Shown: positions 12,701 through 24,110 of the stretch, one piece after another | How positions within the stretch are numbered: the first letter of the stretch is position 1 | Layout of the letters: each line of letters opens with the position of its first letter | DNA from: Symsagittifera roscoffensis | Lineage: Eukaryota > Xenacoelomorpha > Acoela > Convolutidae | Reading direction: 5' to 3' | Length of the DNA stretch: 64,000 bases | NCBI RefSeq assembly: GCF_963678635.1 | Contig: NC_087063.1 | Location: forward strand, 55,147,504 to 55,211,503 | Notes under the pieces: generated by a model | Database searches by the model: none | What the model was told of the DNA's origin: nothing | Seen by the model: the letters and a program-made list of their open reading frames with translations, nothing else | Program-made: the position numbers and the translations under genes

Positions 12701-12744
12701 AAAGTGCGGAGTCAATGTCGCGGGAGGAGGAGATGGAAGAATGA
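9737..12744 (+). pseudogene. Copy A ORF-X: C-terminal membrane-protein-like region
   Basis: Last third of ORF-X. It starts with a short hydrophobic run after a basic stretch (TDVTMGPPILMAGL, near 9760-9800) that could act as an internal signal or membrane segment. A long region with scattered Cys follows, including LPGWGPEDWLKPGSCLAKVC (11174-11233) and then GLDCVKTLAKQ. One hydrophobic segment, KTIVIVGVMMAI (12107-12142), is followed by a TGA at 12143-12145, then a Cys-rich tail (NSFCRNR, PPPCCKQ). The stop at 12742-12744 is at the same position in all three copies. Large ectodomain plus one membrane segment resembles an envelope glycoprotein, but no known viral fusion class is recognised. 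Open pieces: 9737-10258, 10438-10779, 11086-11304, 11628-12116, 12250-12744. Confidence 0.5.
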
Positions 12745-12782
12745 CAAGGAGCCGGGAAAGAAGATGCAAAAACAAGAAAGAC

Positions 12783-12884
12783 CTTCTAAACGACGAAAAA
12801 CCAGAAAAAGTGAACAAAGAAGTGAACAAAGAACTTCTAAACGACGAAAAACCAGAAGAAGTGAACAAAGAAGTGAACAAAGAA
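12783..12884 (+). repeat. 51-bp tandem repeat, two units, downstream of ORF-X stop
   Basis: Two copies of a 51-base unit beginning cttctaaacgacgaaaaacc (starts at 12783 and 12834) followed by partial gtgaacaaagaa repeats. One frame reads LLNDEKPEKVNKEVNKE twice, but this lies after the conserved ORF-X stop. Copy B carries a single unit and copy C a remnant, so it is a copy-specific expansion just upstream of the polypurine tract. Confidence 0.8.
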
Positions 12885-12887
12885 GTA

Positions 12888-14760
12888 ACGAAGGAGAAGA
12901 TGTTAAAACTCAGAATTGTTCATGTGAGGAAAACTCAAATGGGAAGCTAAGCAACTAAGCTTACAATTGAAACTGAATTAAAGAAAAATTTTTGTTGATT
13001 TTTGAAGTTAGGAATTTGTTGCATTTATAATTTATATTGTAACTCCTGTTAGTGGCTTTAGAGACAATTACTATTTATTTAGAGAGGCTTGAGTGAAGAG
13101 TATATTAAATATTCTAGCCTGCATGATTGTTTTTAATCAATTGATATGACTGATTACTTTGTGGTGATATGAAGGGATTGGGTAATCTCCTGAGGAAGGA
13201 GATTGTCTCATTGTTCCTTCTAACCACCAAGTTCCTTAAAGCTAATATTCAGGACCAATAAAAAACTAAATTTCCGAAGAAAAGAAGCATAGTAGGATAA
13301 CTTTAGTTTGTTGGTTGGCAGGACCGACCTGCTTCCCAACACTTTTTAAACCTAGGAGAAGAAGTTTTTAATCGAGATGATGGCACTGAGAGTCAGAAAA
13401 GACTTTTTATCTTAAATTTTATACTCGGTGCAGATTTATGAAAATTGTTAGAAGGCTATGGCGATGTAGTATGATGCCATTTGTAGCTTGAAAGAAGTCG
13501 AAATGATGCAGGAAGTCGAAACTTTTCTCTTGCATTTTGTAAATTCTCTTCGATCGCTCTGTACCGTTTATTTGAATTTCACGGAGTTCAAAGAGAACAT
13601 TGACAGGGCTGTTCGGGGAGTGAGTATGTGACATTCGAGGAGAAGAGCAGCCAAAATGCATGGCAACAACGAAATTATATTAGCAGCAGCCGAGTCACAA
13701 AGTTTGCAGTTTCGACGAATTAACCTTGTTAAACGTTGATTTTAATGAATTGGGAAAGGTCAGTTTGCAGTGACGAAGTAATTATTAAAAATAAGTTCGG
13801 AATTAAAGACACGTTACGACCTTGAAAATTCGCAGGAACGGAAAAAGCGCGAAAATCAGAAGACCGAATTCCGCTAAGAAAAACAACAACTATTCTCTAC
13901 AGTGAAGAGCAAACGTAAAAGCTTCATTGAGATTACGATTGAGACTATCCGAATGGTGATGGTTGTAATTCGGAGGGGTATTGGAAGGATTTTACTAACT
14001 TCCTGGACCGCAACAAGACCGCTATTCTACAGGATTCAAGAATCCGGAAGGGTCTTGAGGAGAGATTGAAACTGGTTTTTAAACAACTTTTAGCTTTCGA
14101 AAATATCCTCAGTTGAATTTAATCAACAACTAATTCGTTTTTCAGAATATAAGAAGCTAGGAGATAAGGGAAAGGGTTGATCCATCTCCGATGGATATGA
14201 TGATTTTCACCTACTGAACAAAAACACAAATAGTATGATAATTACTTGGTATTCCTATAGTATTGGAAGGGTAAACAATAATTACGGAGCAATTCCCGAG
14301 ATTTCGGAGGGGCATTGAGAGGATTTTACTAACCTTCCTGGACCGCAACAAGACCGCTCTTCGACTGGCGTCAAAAACCCGGAAGGATAATGGCAAGATA
14401 TTAAATCTGGTTTTTAAACAACTTTTAGCTTCCGGAAATATCCTGAAATGATTTTAATTAAAATCTGATTCATTTTTCAGAATACGAGATGCTAGGAGTT
14501 GACGGAAAGGGTGGTCTGGGGATACTGAGACCCAGCCATGAGCTCACTGTTTTTGCATGTAACTAAGTTATTTTGAGCGATCTGGTCGATTGCCTTAAAT
14601 AGTAACAACTTTGTCGACCCGATGTTAATGGACATAGAACTGGCTTTGGTAGAGACGGTTAAAAATATGTGAAGTTGTGTTTAGACGCTAGCTAGTCCAT
14701 TCAAAACCTAGCTTTATTTTTCATCGATAGCTTCTTCCGGGCAAATGATACAATCTAGAA
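12888..14760 (+). repeat. Copy A: polypurine tract and truncated 3' LTR
   Basis: A purine run, acgaaggagaaga, ends at 12900 and is followed at 12901 by TGTTAAAACTCAGAATTG, a plausible polypurine tract and LTR start (LTRs begin TG). Copy C has the same arrangement at 57037. The segment then matches copy C for over 1 kb, including sequence around 13040-13250 (ttagtggctttagagacaat) and the motif ttttcagaatayragaagc. A tandem duplication lies at 13957-14180 and 14281-14500. The LTR stops near 14760 at the centre of an inverted repeat, so promoter and minisatellite are missing. Confidence 0.65.
13957..14500 (+). repeat. Direct tandem duplication of about 320 bases inside copy A LTR
   Basis: The stretch starting ttcggaggggtattggaagg at about 13968 recurs as tcggaggggcattgagagga at about 14301. 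Both copies continue through tcctggaccgcaacaagacc, aaacaacttttagctt and ttttcagaat to agctaggag. Copy C has one version only (57640-57840). It is a copy-specific duplication that carries the splice-acceptor-like motif twice. Confidence 0.75.
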
Positions 14761-14829
14761 AACTCCAAGGATTTTAACTGGAATACGTGATGAAGGGACT
14801 CCTGAGTGCAACCCGGAAGTACGCCCGGA
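14761..14829. other. Centre of the tail-to-tail inverted pair
   Basis: Short unique spacer between the inverted LTR remnants of copies A and B. It contains aatacgtgatgaagggactc, which recurs at the end of the antisense LTR pieces at about 42660 and 46527, so the spacer itself derives from an element end or a shared flank. Both arms stop near the same LTR motif, cttccgggc. Confidence 0.5.
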
Positions 14830-16401
14830 AATACATAACGACAGAAATTAAAGCTAGGTTGTAAAACGACTGGCTAGCGTCTAAACACAGCTCTACATGC
14901 TTTTAACGGTCTCTACCAAAGCCATTTCTTTGTGTGGTCTTTCTAACATCGGATCGACAAAATCATTGCCGTTTTGGGCTTCGGTCAGAACGCTCAGATT
15001 AACTTAGTTACGTGCAAAATAGTGAGCTCATGGCTGGGTTTCAGAATTCCAAGACCACGAATTCACTCCATTAGCTAAAAACAGGGCTAGTACTTTTATT
15101 ATATTACGATTGTTTTTGTTCAGTAGATAAAAATAATCATTCCCATCGGAAATGGATCAACCATTTCCCTCAACTCCTAGCTTCTCATTATCTGAAAACG
15201 AACTTAGATGTTATTAATTCAATTCAGGACATTCCAGAAAGCTGAAAATTTGTTAAAACAGAGTTTGAGTTCTCTTCCGAGACTCTTCTGGATTACCGTG
15301 CACAGTCGAGTCGTCCCAATACCCTTCCTGTTTCTTGGGAAATCTTCAGTAACGATTGAAACAGTTAAAATCTTTACAACTTGGAATAGCCTTCCGTTAC
15401 CGTCAGTAACTGTAATTTCTTCTTCCCTTGCAATTTTTCCTTCGTCTCAACTGTTTAAACTAAAATTGTCCTTCTGTTTTTTCTTATTTTCAGTCGCAAA
15501 ATTTCAAGGTCGTGACGTGTTTTTATTTTGAAACGAATTTTGAAAATTTATCAAACTGACCAATCCCGATTTGTTAAACCGTTCGATTAGTACTGCTAAT
15601 CTGCTAAAGCTGTCAATCTTCCCAGTTCGACGTTATAAAGAAATTTCGATGCATTTTGGCGCCATTCTGGTCAAATGTCACTTACTCCACGGACAGCCCG
15701 GTCAATGTCCTCATTGAGCCTCGTGGTATTCATCAAAATGGTCAGTGCCTTCGAACAGAATTTACAAAATGCATGAAATCACTTTTATCCACATCACATC
15801 GACTCAGTGCAGAATACAAATGGCATCATACTACAATGTTACAGCCTTCCAAACTCTTCAACTAATCTGCACCTTTGAGGATAAGACTTAAGATAAAACA
15901 TCTTTCCTGACTTTCAACGCCAATGTCTCGATCTAAAAAATTTTCTCCTAGGTTAAGAAAGTGTTGGGATGCAGGTCGGTCCTGCCAACCAACAAATCAG
16001 ATTCATCCTACTATGCGTCTTCCCTTCGGAAATTTAGTTGTTATTGGTCCTGAATATTAACACAAAGGAACTTGGTGGTTAGAAGGAACAGTGAGACAAT
16101 CTCCTACCTCATGAGATTACCCAAGACCTTCATATCACCGTAAAGTAATCAGTCATCTTAGTTGAATAAAAACAATCATGCAGGCTAGAATATTTAATAT
16201 TTTCTTCACTCAAGCCTCTCTAAATAAATAGTAATTGTCTCTAAAGCCACTAACTGAAGTTACAATATAAATTATAAATGCAACAAATTCCTAACTTCAA
16301 AAATCAACAAAGTTTTTTCTTTATTTGAGTTTCAATTGTAAGCTTAGTTGCTTAGCTTCCCATTTGAGTTTTTCTTTAATTAACAATTCTTAGTTTTATT
16401 A
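14830..16401 (-). repeat. Copy B: truncated 3' LTR
   Basis: Read on the minus strand, this runs from the polypurine-like aaaggagaagat (about 16403-16414) through the same LTR sequence as copy A: the block at 16080-16260 is the reverse complement of 13040-13210 with about one change in ten to fifteen bases. It contains ttttcagataatgagaagc (minus, near 15182-15205). It ends near 14830, opposite the end of copy A. The initial TG is TA here. The 323-base plus-strand frame at 15208-15531 is antisense noise. Confidence 0.65.
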
Positions 16402-16530
16402 TCTTCTCCTTTGTTACTTCTTTGTTCACTTCTTTGTTCACTTCTTCTGGTTTTTAGTCGTTTAGAAAATCTAAAATTTCTAAATTTTTCTTTTCTTTCT
16501 CTTTTTTGCAGCTTGTTTTCCGGCTCTTTG

Positions 16531-19480
16531 TCATTCTTTCATCTCCTCCTCGTGCGACATTGACTCCGCATTTTTATTTTAAGTGTCTTGCAACACGTCG
16601 GTGGCCATTCTGATGCTGTTGGAGGTAGTCCACCAACCCCTCTGCTCTTCCCTTCTTTGCTTACAACAAGGTAGAGGGTATCCATTAGTCTCCCTATTAC
16701 TGCAAAAGCTGTTGTCGAGGCACAACGTCACGTTTCTCTCCAGGTCTTTGTTCCTAATCCCTTCTCTTTCTCTCCCGTCACATTCACTTGCTCTGGACGT
16801 CTTTTTCACTGCGGTGGTCACCGCATTCCGATGATTTACAAAAGGTCGCTTGAAAGCTCCTGCTTCAATGTCCAGCTAATACGCACTTTCCACTCTGCTG
16901 TGCTTCGACATATGCTTCTTGGCATTACCGTTCATCCATGCAATCACGTTGGCTCTTAGCCATGGTATCAGTCGTCTCCTGGATCATATCTTCTTTACTT
17001 CCATCGGAATGTTCAACATTTTGCACGTTGTCTCAAAAAGATCTAAATCTTTTAGACAATCCAGATCCTGCAGTTGTTCTTTCGTCGGCGTCTTCTGTCG
17101 ATTGTTCTCCTTTACATGAGCTTTCAGCCATCGAATTGCTATCATAACTCCAACTATCACGATCGTTATGGGCTGTGGGGAATCTGGTAAACCCATGGAG
17201 AGCGGCTCTCCAGAGTCACAGATCAACACCAGATCTCGGCGCCCGGGATACCACCATGTTTGTAGCAAGCATTGGCAGGGGAACTCATCATGTGTCAGTA
17301 TGAGGCTCCTCCAATTACATTTTCTCGACGCTTCCAGTAGTGGTTTCACTTCCATCATCACTCGGTGAATTTTTTCGTTTTCGTCTACTGCATTGTAATT
17401 TGTCGTTCTTGATCCCATCTCTATTTCTGTCTTTCAAAATCACTGAAGTTCCCCTTAGCATTTCCCATGAACTTCCTTCCCAGCATCGGCTCGAACTCTT
17501 CTTCAGTTCTTTCTGGGAATGCTGCAAACATCTTGCATAGCAAATCGTATTATTTTTCCGACGTTCTCGCTAATCATACACATTTCGGCACTGAGAAGGC
17601 TTGATCCATGATCATCCTCGTTTTCTTCACGTCCACTGGGTATCGGCTTTTGCACATCGAAGCCAACGTCGATCCCAGTAGGAATCGCGCTCCCGACGGT
17701 CTGCGATAAGTTTCACTCTGCTGAATGTTCATTTCTGCTTCTGTAGCTTCTCTCCTTTTTCCAATATAGTTCTGTTTGGTTTGCAACACTCCCGGAAACA
17801 CTTCTACGCTGATGGCCGTGACCATCTCCAGCTTTTGTTCTAGATTCAATAGTGACTCTAAAGAACCAAACATGCCTCAGAAACCTAGTGCAGTCACTGG
17901 ATTCACCTCAAATCCTCCGTGGCAATCTGCAATCAATTCCGTTTCCGCCTTTGCCCTCATCACTATGTTACCGAACAGTATCGTCAATTGCTTGTGTTGC
18001 TTATCCAGGGTCTTTACGCAATCCAGACCTCCACAGACGTGACCTTCCAGTCCACAGACTTCTGCCAGGCAGCTAACAGGTTTGACTCAACCCTCTAGTC
18101 CCCAGCAAGGCCTACCTTGTCTTCTCCATTGCTCTTAGAGGCTGTCGTCGTCAAATTATGGATGATGTTCAGGTCACGCAAGTTACAGTCTGAGTTCAAA
18201 TCTCTCTGCACATCTTGTGTCGCACGTAATATCGTATCAGCGTCGGGACTAGGACACCATGATGGTTTCATCAGTTCCCACACCGCCAGTGGGCTCATAA
18301 TCAGTTATAAATCCGAGAATCCCAATCCAAATTCCACTGGGTTTTCAGATATTGGCACTGAAGGTGCAGGCACATTTTCTTCCAACACAAATCCCAGCTT
18401 AGCCTGCTGATTAGCAGTGCTCCTTGTCGCCGCAATTCTCGAGAGCCAGAATCTTAGCAACACCGCTTGTTCGTTGTCGAAGAAACAATCGCTTATGTCT
18501 TCATTGATGAAAGGGCTCTTTGCCATCCCTACGATTCCAGACACGTAACTATACAAATTTTTCCTGATCGGTCCGCAATACTCACTGGACTTCAGCAGTG
18601 CTCCCATTGATTCCTTTGTAAGTCTCAGCTCTTTGTTCGAGAACCTTCGTTTTTCATCAACTTTCTTCATTGGTTCCAATTCCACAGGCTCCTTCATATT
18701 TAATCGCTTCGGTTTACTTTAAGCCGAATGTCTATAAGCGCTTGTAAGAGCAAGGTTTTCGCACGATCATTGCCTTCTCTCAGTATCTGGCACCGCTGGC
18801 ACCGATATTTGTTCTAACATGAAACGGAAAAAACAGAGAGCGTATCTCCGTTTCGCACACGGTACTGCCGCCCATCCTGCTTCATTAGTCATTAGGTCTC
18901 TCACACTCGTCATCAACAGCGTCTTCTCTTTCTTTGATATTTTCTTTTCTTCTGAGTCATTTTCTTCCCTCGTCAGCCTGAGTTGCAGCTGCATCCTCAC
19001 GTTAGGTATCGCTATCAGAGCGAGTATTTTCGGAGTCATTCTTATTTCTTCATCAAAGTGTCGTAACCGTACCGCACTCCACGGTAAGCTCACCAACTGG
19101 TCTATCGATTCCGCGTGCATCTCAGAGGAGACCAACGTTCCGTACGCCTTCTGTTTCATCGTCGTGCCTTGTATCGTCTCCTCGAGATAACCTTCCATGG
19201 CACCTTTGTTTTCAAGAGCAATTAGGTGTCCTCTAGCCGAGTTTTTGTACTCAACCATCTCCAAGTATCCACCAGCTGGTTCGTCGATCGAGACGGTTAC
19301 CGATACTGTCAGTCGGTTATGTTCCACGGAGATCAGTTGTCCTAAGACGCTTCCCAATCGATTGTTCAGGCAAGATGGTCTGAATACTCGTAGGGTACTT
19401 TGTCCACACCGGCTCAGTATTTCCATCACTAATGTCGCTCCAGTCAGAGTGCGGCTACTCCTCTTGGTTTTCTAACTGGC
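16531..19480 (-). pseudogene. Copy B ORF-X: C-terminal membrane-protein-like region
   Basis: Same region as in copies A and C. Reading 5' to 3': a short hydrophobic run (AVTMVPLILMAGL) at about 19480-19520, then LSRCGQSTLRVFRPSCL, IDEPAGGYLEMVEYKNSARG and EGYLEETIQGTTMKQKAYG in an open frame of 220 residues (18767-19429). Next comes EPVELEPMKK with FWLSRIAATRS (18305-18697). The Cys block GLDCVKTLDKQ lies near 18000, and PITIVIVGVMIAIRWL near 17130-17175 is the single hydrophobic segment. The tail has NSFCSNRETN and CCKQ. The stop TGA is at 16531-16533, matching copies A and C. Frameshifts occur near 18300, 17870 and 17420. Envelope-like organisation is an inference. Confidence 0.5.
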
Positions 19481-20400
19481 TGTTCTTAGTCCTGCCATGA
19501 GTATGAGTGGCACCATCGTTACAGCTGTCAGTTTTCTATCTGTGCCAGGCAATCGGTCGTCGCCTTGCCCCATATCCCTGTTTTCTTCGACACGCTTTCG
19601 CTTGGTTGATTTGACAGTTTTTACTGAGATCTCAGTGTCTACTTTCGCCTTCCTAGTATTTCTCAATGTCACTTTGCTGCCAAGTTTCGCCTTCATATCA
19701 TTGATTTTATCAATCATCATTTTCGATCGTATCGTTCCTTTTCGGGTTCTTGACAGGTATACTAGTTCATTGCTACCTTCTTGCTGCGTTGCTTTTATGG
19801 GAGAATTAACTTCACTTTCGTCAGTGGCCGAATTGATTAGCAACTTGCTCAATCTTCCTTCGCATTAATCAAACTTGTCGATAATCTCTCGAATCAAGGG
19901 TCTGCTGAGGCCTGTCTTCAACATTGACTGGGTCCCGTAGCACTGAACTACCGTCCAGACCTCTTCAATGAAGGCAACTCTGTCCATGCTACACCGTGTC
20001 CTACTTTCATGGTCTCTGTGTTGGACGTCCCACTCTTCTTCTGGCAATGTCCCCAAGAAAGGTACTCGGGTAGTGCCTTGTGTTCTTCTTCTCCTCGGGG
20101 ACTCCATTAGAGTCTCGTCTCGGTAGTTTTAATCTAACCAGGAGAGCTGCTCTCCGGCAAAATTCGTCTTATATTCATGAAGGCTGACGGAGGTTCCAGC
20201 GTGGAAGTTTCATCTTCTGCTGGCTCAGCCGTACCTTCTAACGTTTTTGTCTCAATTTCAAAGTCGTCTAAGAAAGTGTAATCTAGGCTTGACATTCCAC
20301 CCCTCGAAGCTTTATCGTCATCTTTTCCAGCTGATCGGGATCCTGCTGCATGGGTTGTTCCCATCGACGGTCCTTTCCGTCCTTATCATCTCGTTTTGAT
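19481..20400 (-). pseudogene. Copy B ORF-X: charged linker with KRKR motif
   Basis: Minus-strand frames 20134-20364 (MSSLDYTFLDDFEIETKTLE), 19865-20107 and 19472-19852. Keeps NSATDESEVNSPIK and KSTKRKRVEE, equivalent to the basic clusters of copies A and C, followed about 20 residues later by the hydrophobic run that opens the C-terminal region. Rich in K, E, S and T, so probably disordered. Its position suggests a hinge or a processing boundary inside a long polyprotein. Confidence 0.5.
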
Positions 20401-21800
20401 CACTCCTTGTCACGTCTAGAATTTTGGTAGGACTAGCCTGCCAGCTGACTTCTCTTCTTTTTCCTCGTGCTTTATCTTGATTTCTTCACAGCCGAAGGGT
20501 GCTTGTGCAGTCCTCGTCAGCAGTTTACCGCTTATGACCAGTTCCGGTTTCAAACTCATTATAATTAGCCCGGCTTCTTGCAGGTCCGCCTTGCATCTCA
20601 TGATCATTTGCGCCAGGTCCAATTTCGCCCGCTCTTTCTCAAATCTTCCAGGCTTTGGAGTGGCTGCATTAACACATTCTGTTCACACCAATTTAGTGCA
20701 CTCCCGTCCACTGCTGAAATGAGGTTCAGGTGCAGCACCGACCCTCTATACGCTTCCACCTTATCGTCAAGGAACACAGATGTTACCGCAGGACCGTACA
20801 TCACGAATTCCGTGGGTCCTCTGATGAGCGCTAAGGAATCGGTCCTCATAGCTAGGCTCAAGTCAGTCATACCTCCTGCATGACGTCGCACATCTTCCTC
20901 TTTTTCAATCGTCTTGTCTTTTCCTGTTCCAAAGCGATTCTGCTGTAGGAGATACTGAATCAGAGTGTGTCTCAGCTCTCGTACGTTAGTCTACGTGTCC
21001 GTGGATCTTTTCATATTGAACTTTTTTACGTTTTATTTTATTTGCTTGGCGTAGCGGGTCAAGTTCATCAGCCCTCCCAAGTTCCCGTGGGTGAGCTCAA
21101 TTAGCGTCAGCATTCTGTCCAGCCGTAGATTCTGTACTTCCTCCTTGAGCAGTACCACTCGTCCTTTCACAAAAATTTCCGCTCCGAAAGTCACAAACAA
21201 TGCTAGGATCACTACTATCGATAACTCGCTAACCACTTTAAGGAACTATCTGCCCTAAGTGTTCTCAGATTTCTCGCCTCCACTTCGCAATTCGGGGCAG
21301 AAATGATCACATCATACTTCCCTTCTGTGAGCAGTGCCACCATTGCGTACACGAAATTCAATCCATCCAGGAGATGTGCATTTCCCCGAGACAACGCAAT
21401 TACTGCATTTGATGTTATTTTTGTGAACGCTCCTTCTTTCAGTGTATCCGTTATCTCGCCCATTGATTCAAGAATGTCTTCAATTGCTGGCCATACTGCA
21501 TCTTCCGCCGCTGTAGGCTCTCTGAGTCTGCTCAAGAAACCCCTACTATGCATGTGGTCGCTTATGCCGGCGAAAACTATTGTTATCGGGTTCATTTCAG
21601 TTTGTCGTTGAACCCCGATAGCCATTGATACAGACTGCATCAAATCTAGGTCGGCTACCGCTAGCATTATCACGTCAGGTCATAACAAGGGCTCGGAAGT
21701 ATGCACAAATTCCGAGCTTGCAACTACTAATATCTTGACCTTCCTCATCTCCACCCTCATCTCCATCAGATCCTGTTTGTATGTATGCCAGGGAGAAGGT
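20401..21800 (-). pseudogene. Copy B ORF-X: central modules with three deletions
   Basis: Contains VIMLAVADLDLMQSVSMAIG and FAGISDHMHSRGFLSRLREP in an open frame at 21215-21673, and ALLTEGKYDVIISAPN. Frames at 21033-21236 (LALFVTFGAEIFVKGRVVLL) and 20604-20891 (LISAVDGSALNWCEQNVL) follow. Compared with copies A and C it lacks a block before VKILVVASSEF, about 200 residues between NLRTLRAD and LSIVVILALF, and about 150 residues after CEQNVL. The breakpoints are clean, so these are deletions and not divergence. No known family recognised. The conserved strand-helix pattern suggests an alpha/beta fold. Confidence 0.5.
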
Positions 21801-22640
21801 AGGGGTCTCGATCACATCAGATAACTTCTGTCTGGACATCGATCCTCTCGTGTCGTACTCGTCGTTTCCGATCTCGAGGTGCCTGAGGTCAAGTCTATTG
21901 TTAGATTGACATGTCTTAATCTCCGTCGCGGATGAATGGTCCTTCTTATTGGCGCTTCGCCCAGTCGGTCTAATACGTCCGTCCTCCGCCCCGGCTGGCT
22001 GGAGCTCTGCGGCACCTGGGGTACTGCTGGGACTGATCGGAGACGTGTCTCTAGAAAAAGAAACACAAAGGTCAAAACTGCCAGTTCATTTGTGGTTTCT
22101 TCCCTTCTCAGCCCTTCTGTATCAAAGAATTCGACTTCCAATTCGTCTAATCGCTCCTGGAAGACACGATTGATCCAGGCTTGTTCTTCTATAATGTCAA
22201 AATTTCTTCCATTAGTGGTGAATCTTGCCTGATCCATAGCTCTCAGCTCATGTTCTAAGTCCATCAGGATCATTCGTCCAGCATTGTGACTCGCCAGATT
22301 TCGCACGATCTTATTCTATCTGATGACCCCTTCATTGTGCCTTCTTCTTACCGGCGATAGCTTTCTCGTGCTCATCAGTACGGTACAGACGGTCAGTACC
22401 GCAGCCTGAAACTTCTGCCATATCGTGGTGAATAGACATATCATCATTGATTCCCATTTAGCTTGTTTCTCGTCCGAGCTCCCGGACACATTGTTCGTGC
22501 CTATTAGGATCAATAAAATTTGGAATTCTTCCGAAGTTCATCAGTTCCACCATTTGATACAGCTGTGCTATCATGGCGCCTCCAAAGGCCGTCACTGTGG
22601 TGATCTACGAGGTCCTCAGGTTCTGTAGAACTCTCGCCAA
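21801..22640 (-). pseudogene. Copy B ORF-X: SGNH hydrolase-like domain
   Basis: Minus-strand pieces 22316-22513 and 21812-22306. Block III is best preserved in this copy: ILIGTNNVSGSSDEKQAKWE, with the GTNN that in SGNH enzymes helps form the oxyanion hole. Block I, just upstream (about 22620-22660), reads LLVESLARVL where copy C has LGDSLVRVL. Block II is TAFGGAMIAQL. Block V reads NGRNFDIIE where copy C has DVIHFDSIE, so the catalytic Asp and His are lost. The conserved helix NLASHNAGRMILMDLEHELR lies between blocks III and V. Together the copies show four SGNH blocks in order, though none has all residues. Confidence 0.6.
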
Positions 22641-23592
22641 ACTTTCGACCAGTAATAAAGATAACGTCCCGAGCGGCGGTTGCTGCATGTTTCTGCTGGA
22701 CTCCAAGTTGATCGATTGAAACATGCTCGCATGTCCGTGCCCGGAACTCCAGTAAAGTTGTTCTTCACCTGGTGGTTTTTCTGCATATCAAACACGCGGG
22801 ACACTTTCTTCATAGTCATTTCCCTTATCATCTTGTCAGGTACTCTTGAGGTCGCTGTAGGTTCCGTTTTATTAATCATTTCTGTGTAGAGCTCCACTCT
22901 GCGTATGTCATCGATCGTTCCATTGGGTGAAGTCACCCCGGAACCTGGCACACTCCTGTTGGCCACCAGTCGTCAAGCTGTTTCTACCAGCTTCTGCAGA
23001 GTCCGCTCCACGACTGGAACATTTACTGCATCTCTGTTGATTGGCTTAGTTCGCGAGGCGTCAGAAGTTCCATCGGGGACTGCCCACGAAGTACATCCCT
23101 TGCGGGTATCGTTCTTTCCACTGCTGTCGTTAATGCCAGCTGCTCCGATAACTCCTTATATTCCCGCCTCAAGTGTTCTATCTCCTCGCCATGCATCTTA
23201 ATGCAATCCTCGAACAGTCTCTTCCACGTGCCTATGTCGTCTTCAACACTGAGCAAGGCTTTGGTCACTCGCTCCAGTTCTTTCTTCGCTTCATTTAGAT
23301 CTTGCATCGTCTCGTTCATTTGGACTTCTTCTTCTACTCTCGCCCTCTTTGGTGGCGCCGCTGCTCTCAGTTGTGAACCAGACGAGGCTGCCTCGCTTTT
23401 CATCTCCTGATGCAAATTTCTCAATCCAGGCCGAGGCTTGGTTAGGAGAGGCCTCTCACCCGGTTGGTAGGTCCTGGATTTTCCCAATCCAGGCTCGTTC
23501 TCCAAGTCACTTCTTGAGAGAGCCCCGTTTCTCCACCTCATTATCCTCATGTTTGGGCGGTCTAGTACTCCTTGTTGTCCATATGCCGCCAT
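22641..23592 (-). pseudogene. Copy B ORF-X: N-terminal coiled-coil module, 5' end deleted
   Basis: Open for 189 residues from 23592 (MAAYGQQGVLDRPNMRIMRW). The sequence upstream jumps straight to the junction leader at 23593-23610, so about 60 N-terminal residues present in copy C are deleted. Residues about 85-155 form a charged helix, EAKKELERVTKALLSVEDD, then EEIEHLRREYKELSEQ, a probable coiled coil. DVLRGQSPMELLTPRELSQS follows, and a second frame (22616-22966) continues with DDIRRVELYTEMINKTEPTA. The basic patch PPKRARVEEE precedes the coil, as in copy C. Confidence 0.7.
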
Positions 23593-24110
23593 CGATAAGA
23601 ATTTAAATGATCAATCAGGATCTAGGAAGGAGGTCACGAGTATCCCATTTGTCAACGTTACTCCAGATTCGTGTTAAATTTAATTTAAAACAGTCAGGTA
23701 AAAAGATTTTGATCTTGAAATATATTAAAGTCAATTCATTGCAAAATTTCTGGATTTCGACCTAAGATTGGACAGTCCTAACTTTAGATCTATTCCTTAG
23801 ATTATCGTTCGGTCATTCGTGGTCACTAACACTTCCAAACCCAAGGTCCTAAGAAAATAACACATAACATATCACACACAACATAACACGTCCTTTCCCG
23901 GTATTTACGAAGCCGCCAGAGGCAAGGCTGCTATACCTCCTATTCCTGGTCTTGCTAACCACAAGAATTCTTTGTTTAAATATTCTCTCTTAAAATCTGC
24001 TGCTAACGCTGTCTTAAAACTCATTCCGCTGTGATCGCTATCGCATATGTCCTATTTGTAAGTATAAAATCGCAAGATAAAATATGGCAAGTTAAAATTT
24101 TGCAGTCCTT
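23593..24110 (-). promoter_or_regulatory. Copy B: pol C-terminal remnant and pol/ORF-X junction
   Basis: On the minus strand, 24110-23890 matches the copy A pol extension (CDFILTNRTYAIAIT and a GIGG stretch). Then follows about 280 bases of AT-rich spacer with TTATG-like repeats near 23860-23885. A pyrimidine-TAG motif (ccttcctag, AG at 23622-23623) is followed by atcctgattgatca. It is the counterpart of the motifs at 4041 and 48603. The final NRGRLxPRELYALIH block of pol is missing here. Confidence 0.45.

Noticed and set aside
12704-12958. Basic frame of 84 residues overlapping the ORF-X end
   Set aside because: It starts inside ORF-X in another frame and runs through the 51-base repeat into the polypurine tract; not conserved in copy C.
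12960-16390. Long inverted repeat resembling terminal inverted repeats of a DNA transposon
   Set aside because: The arms continue into oppositely oriented ORF-X and are LTR sequence; no transposase between them.
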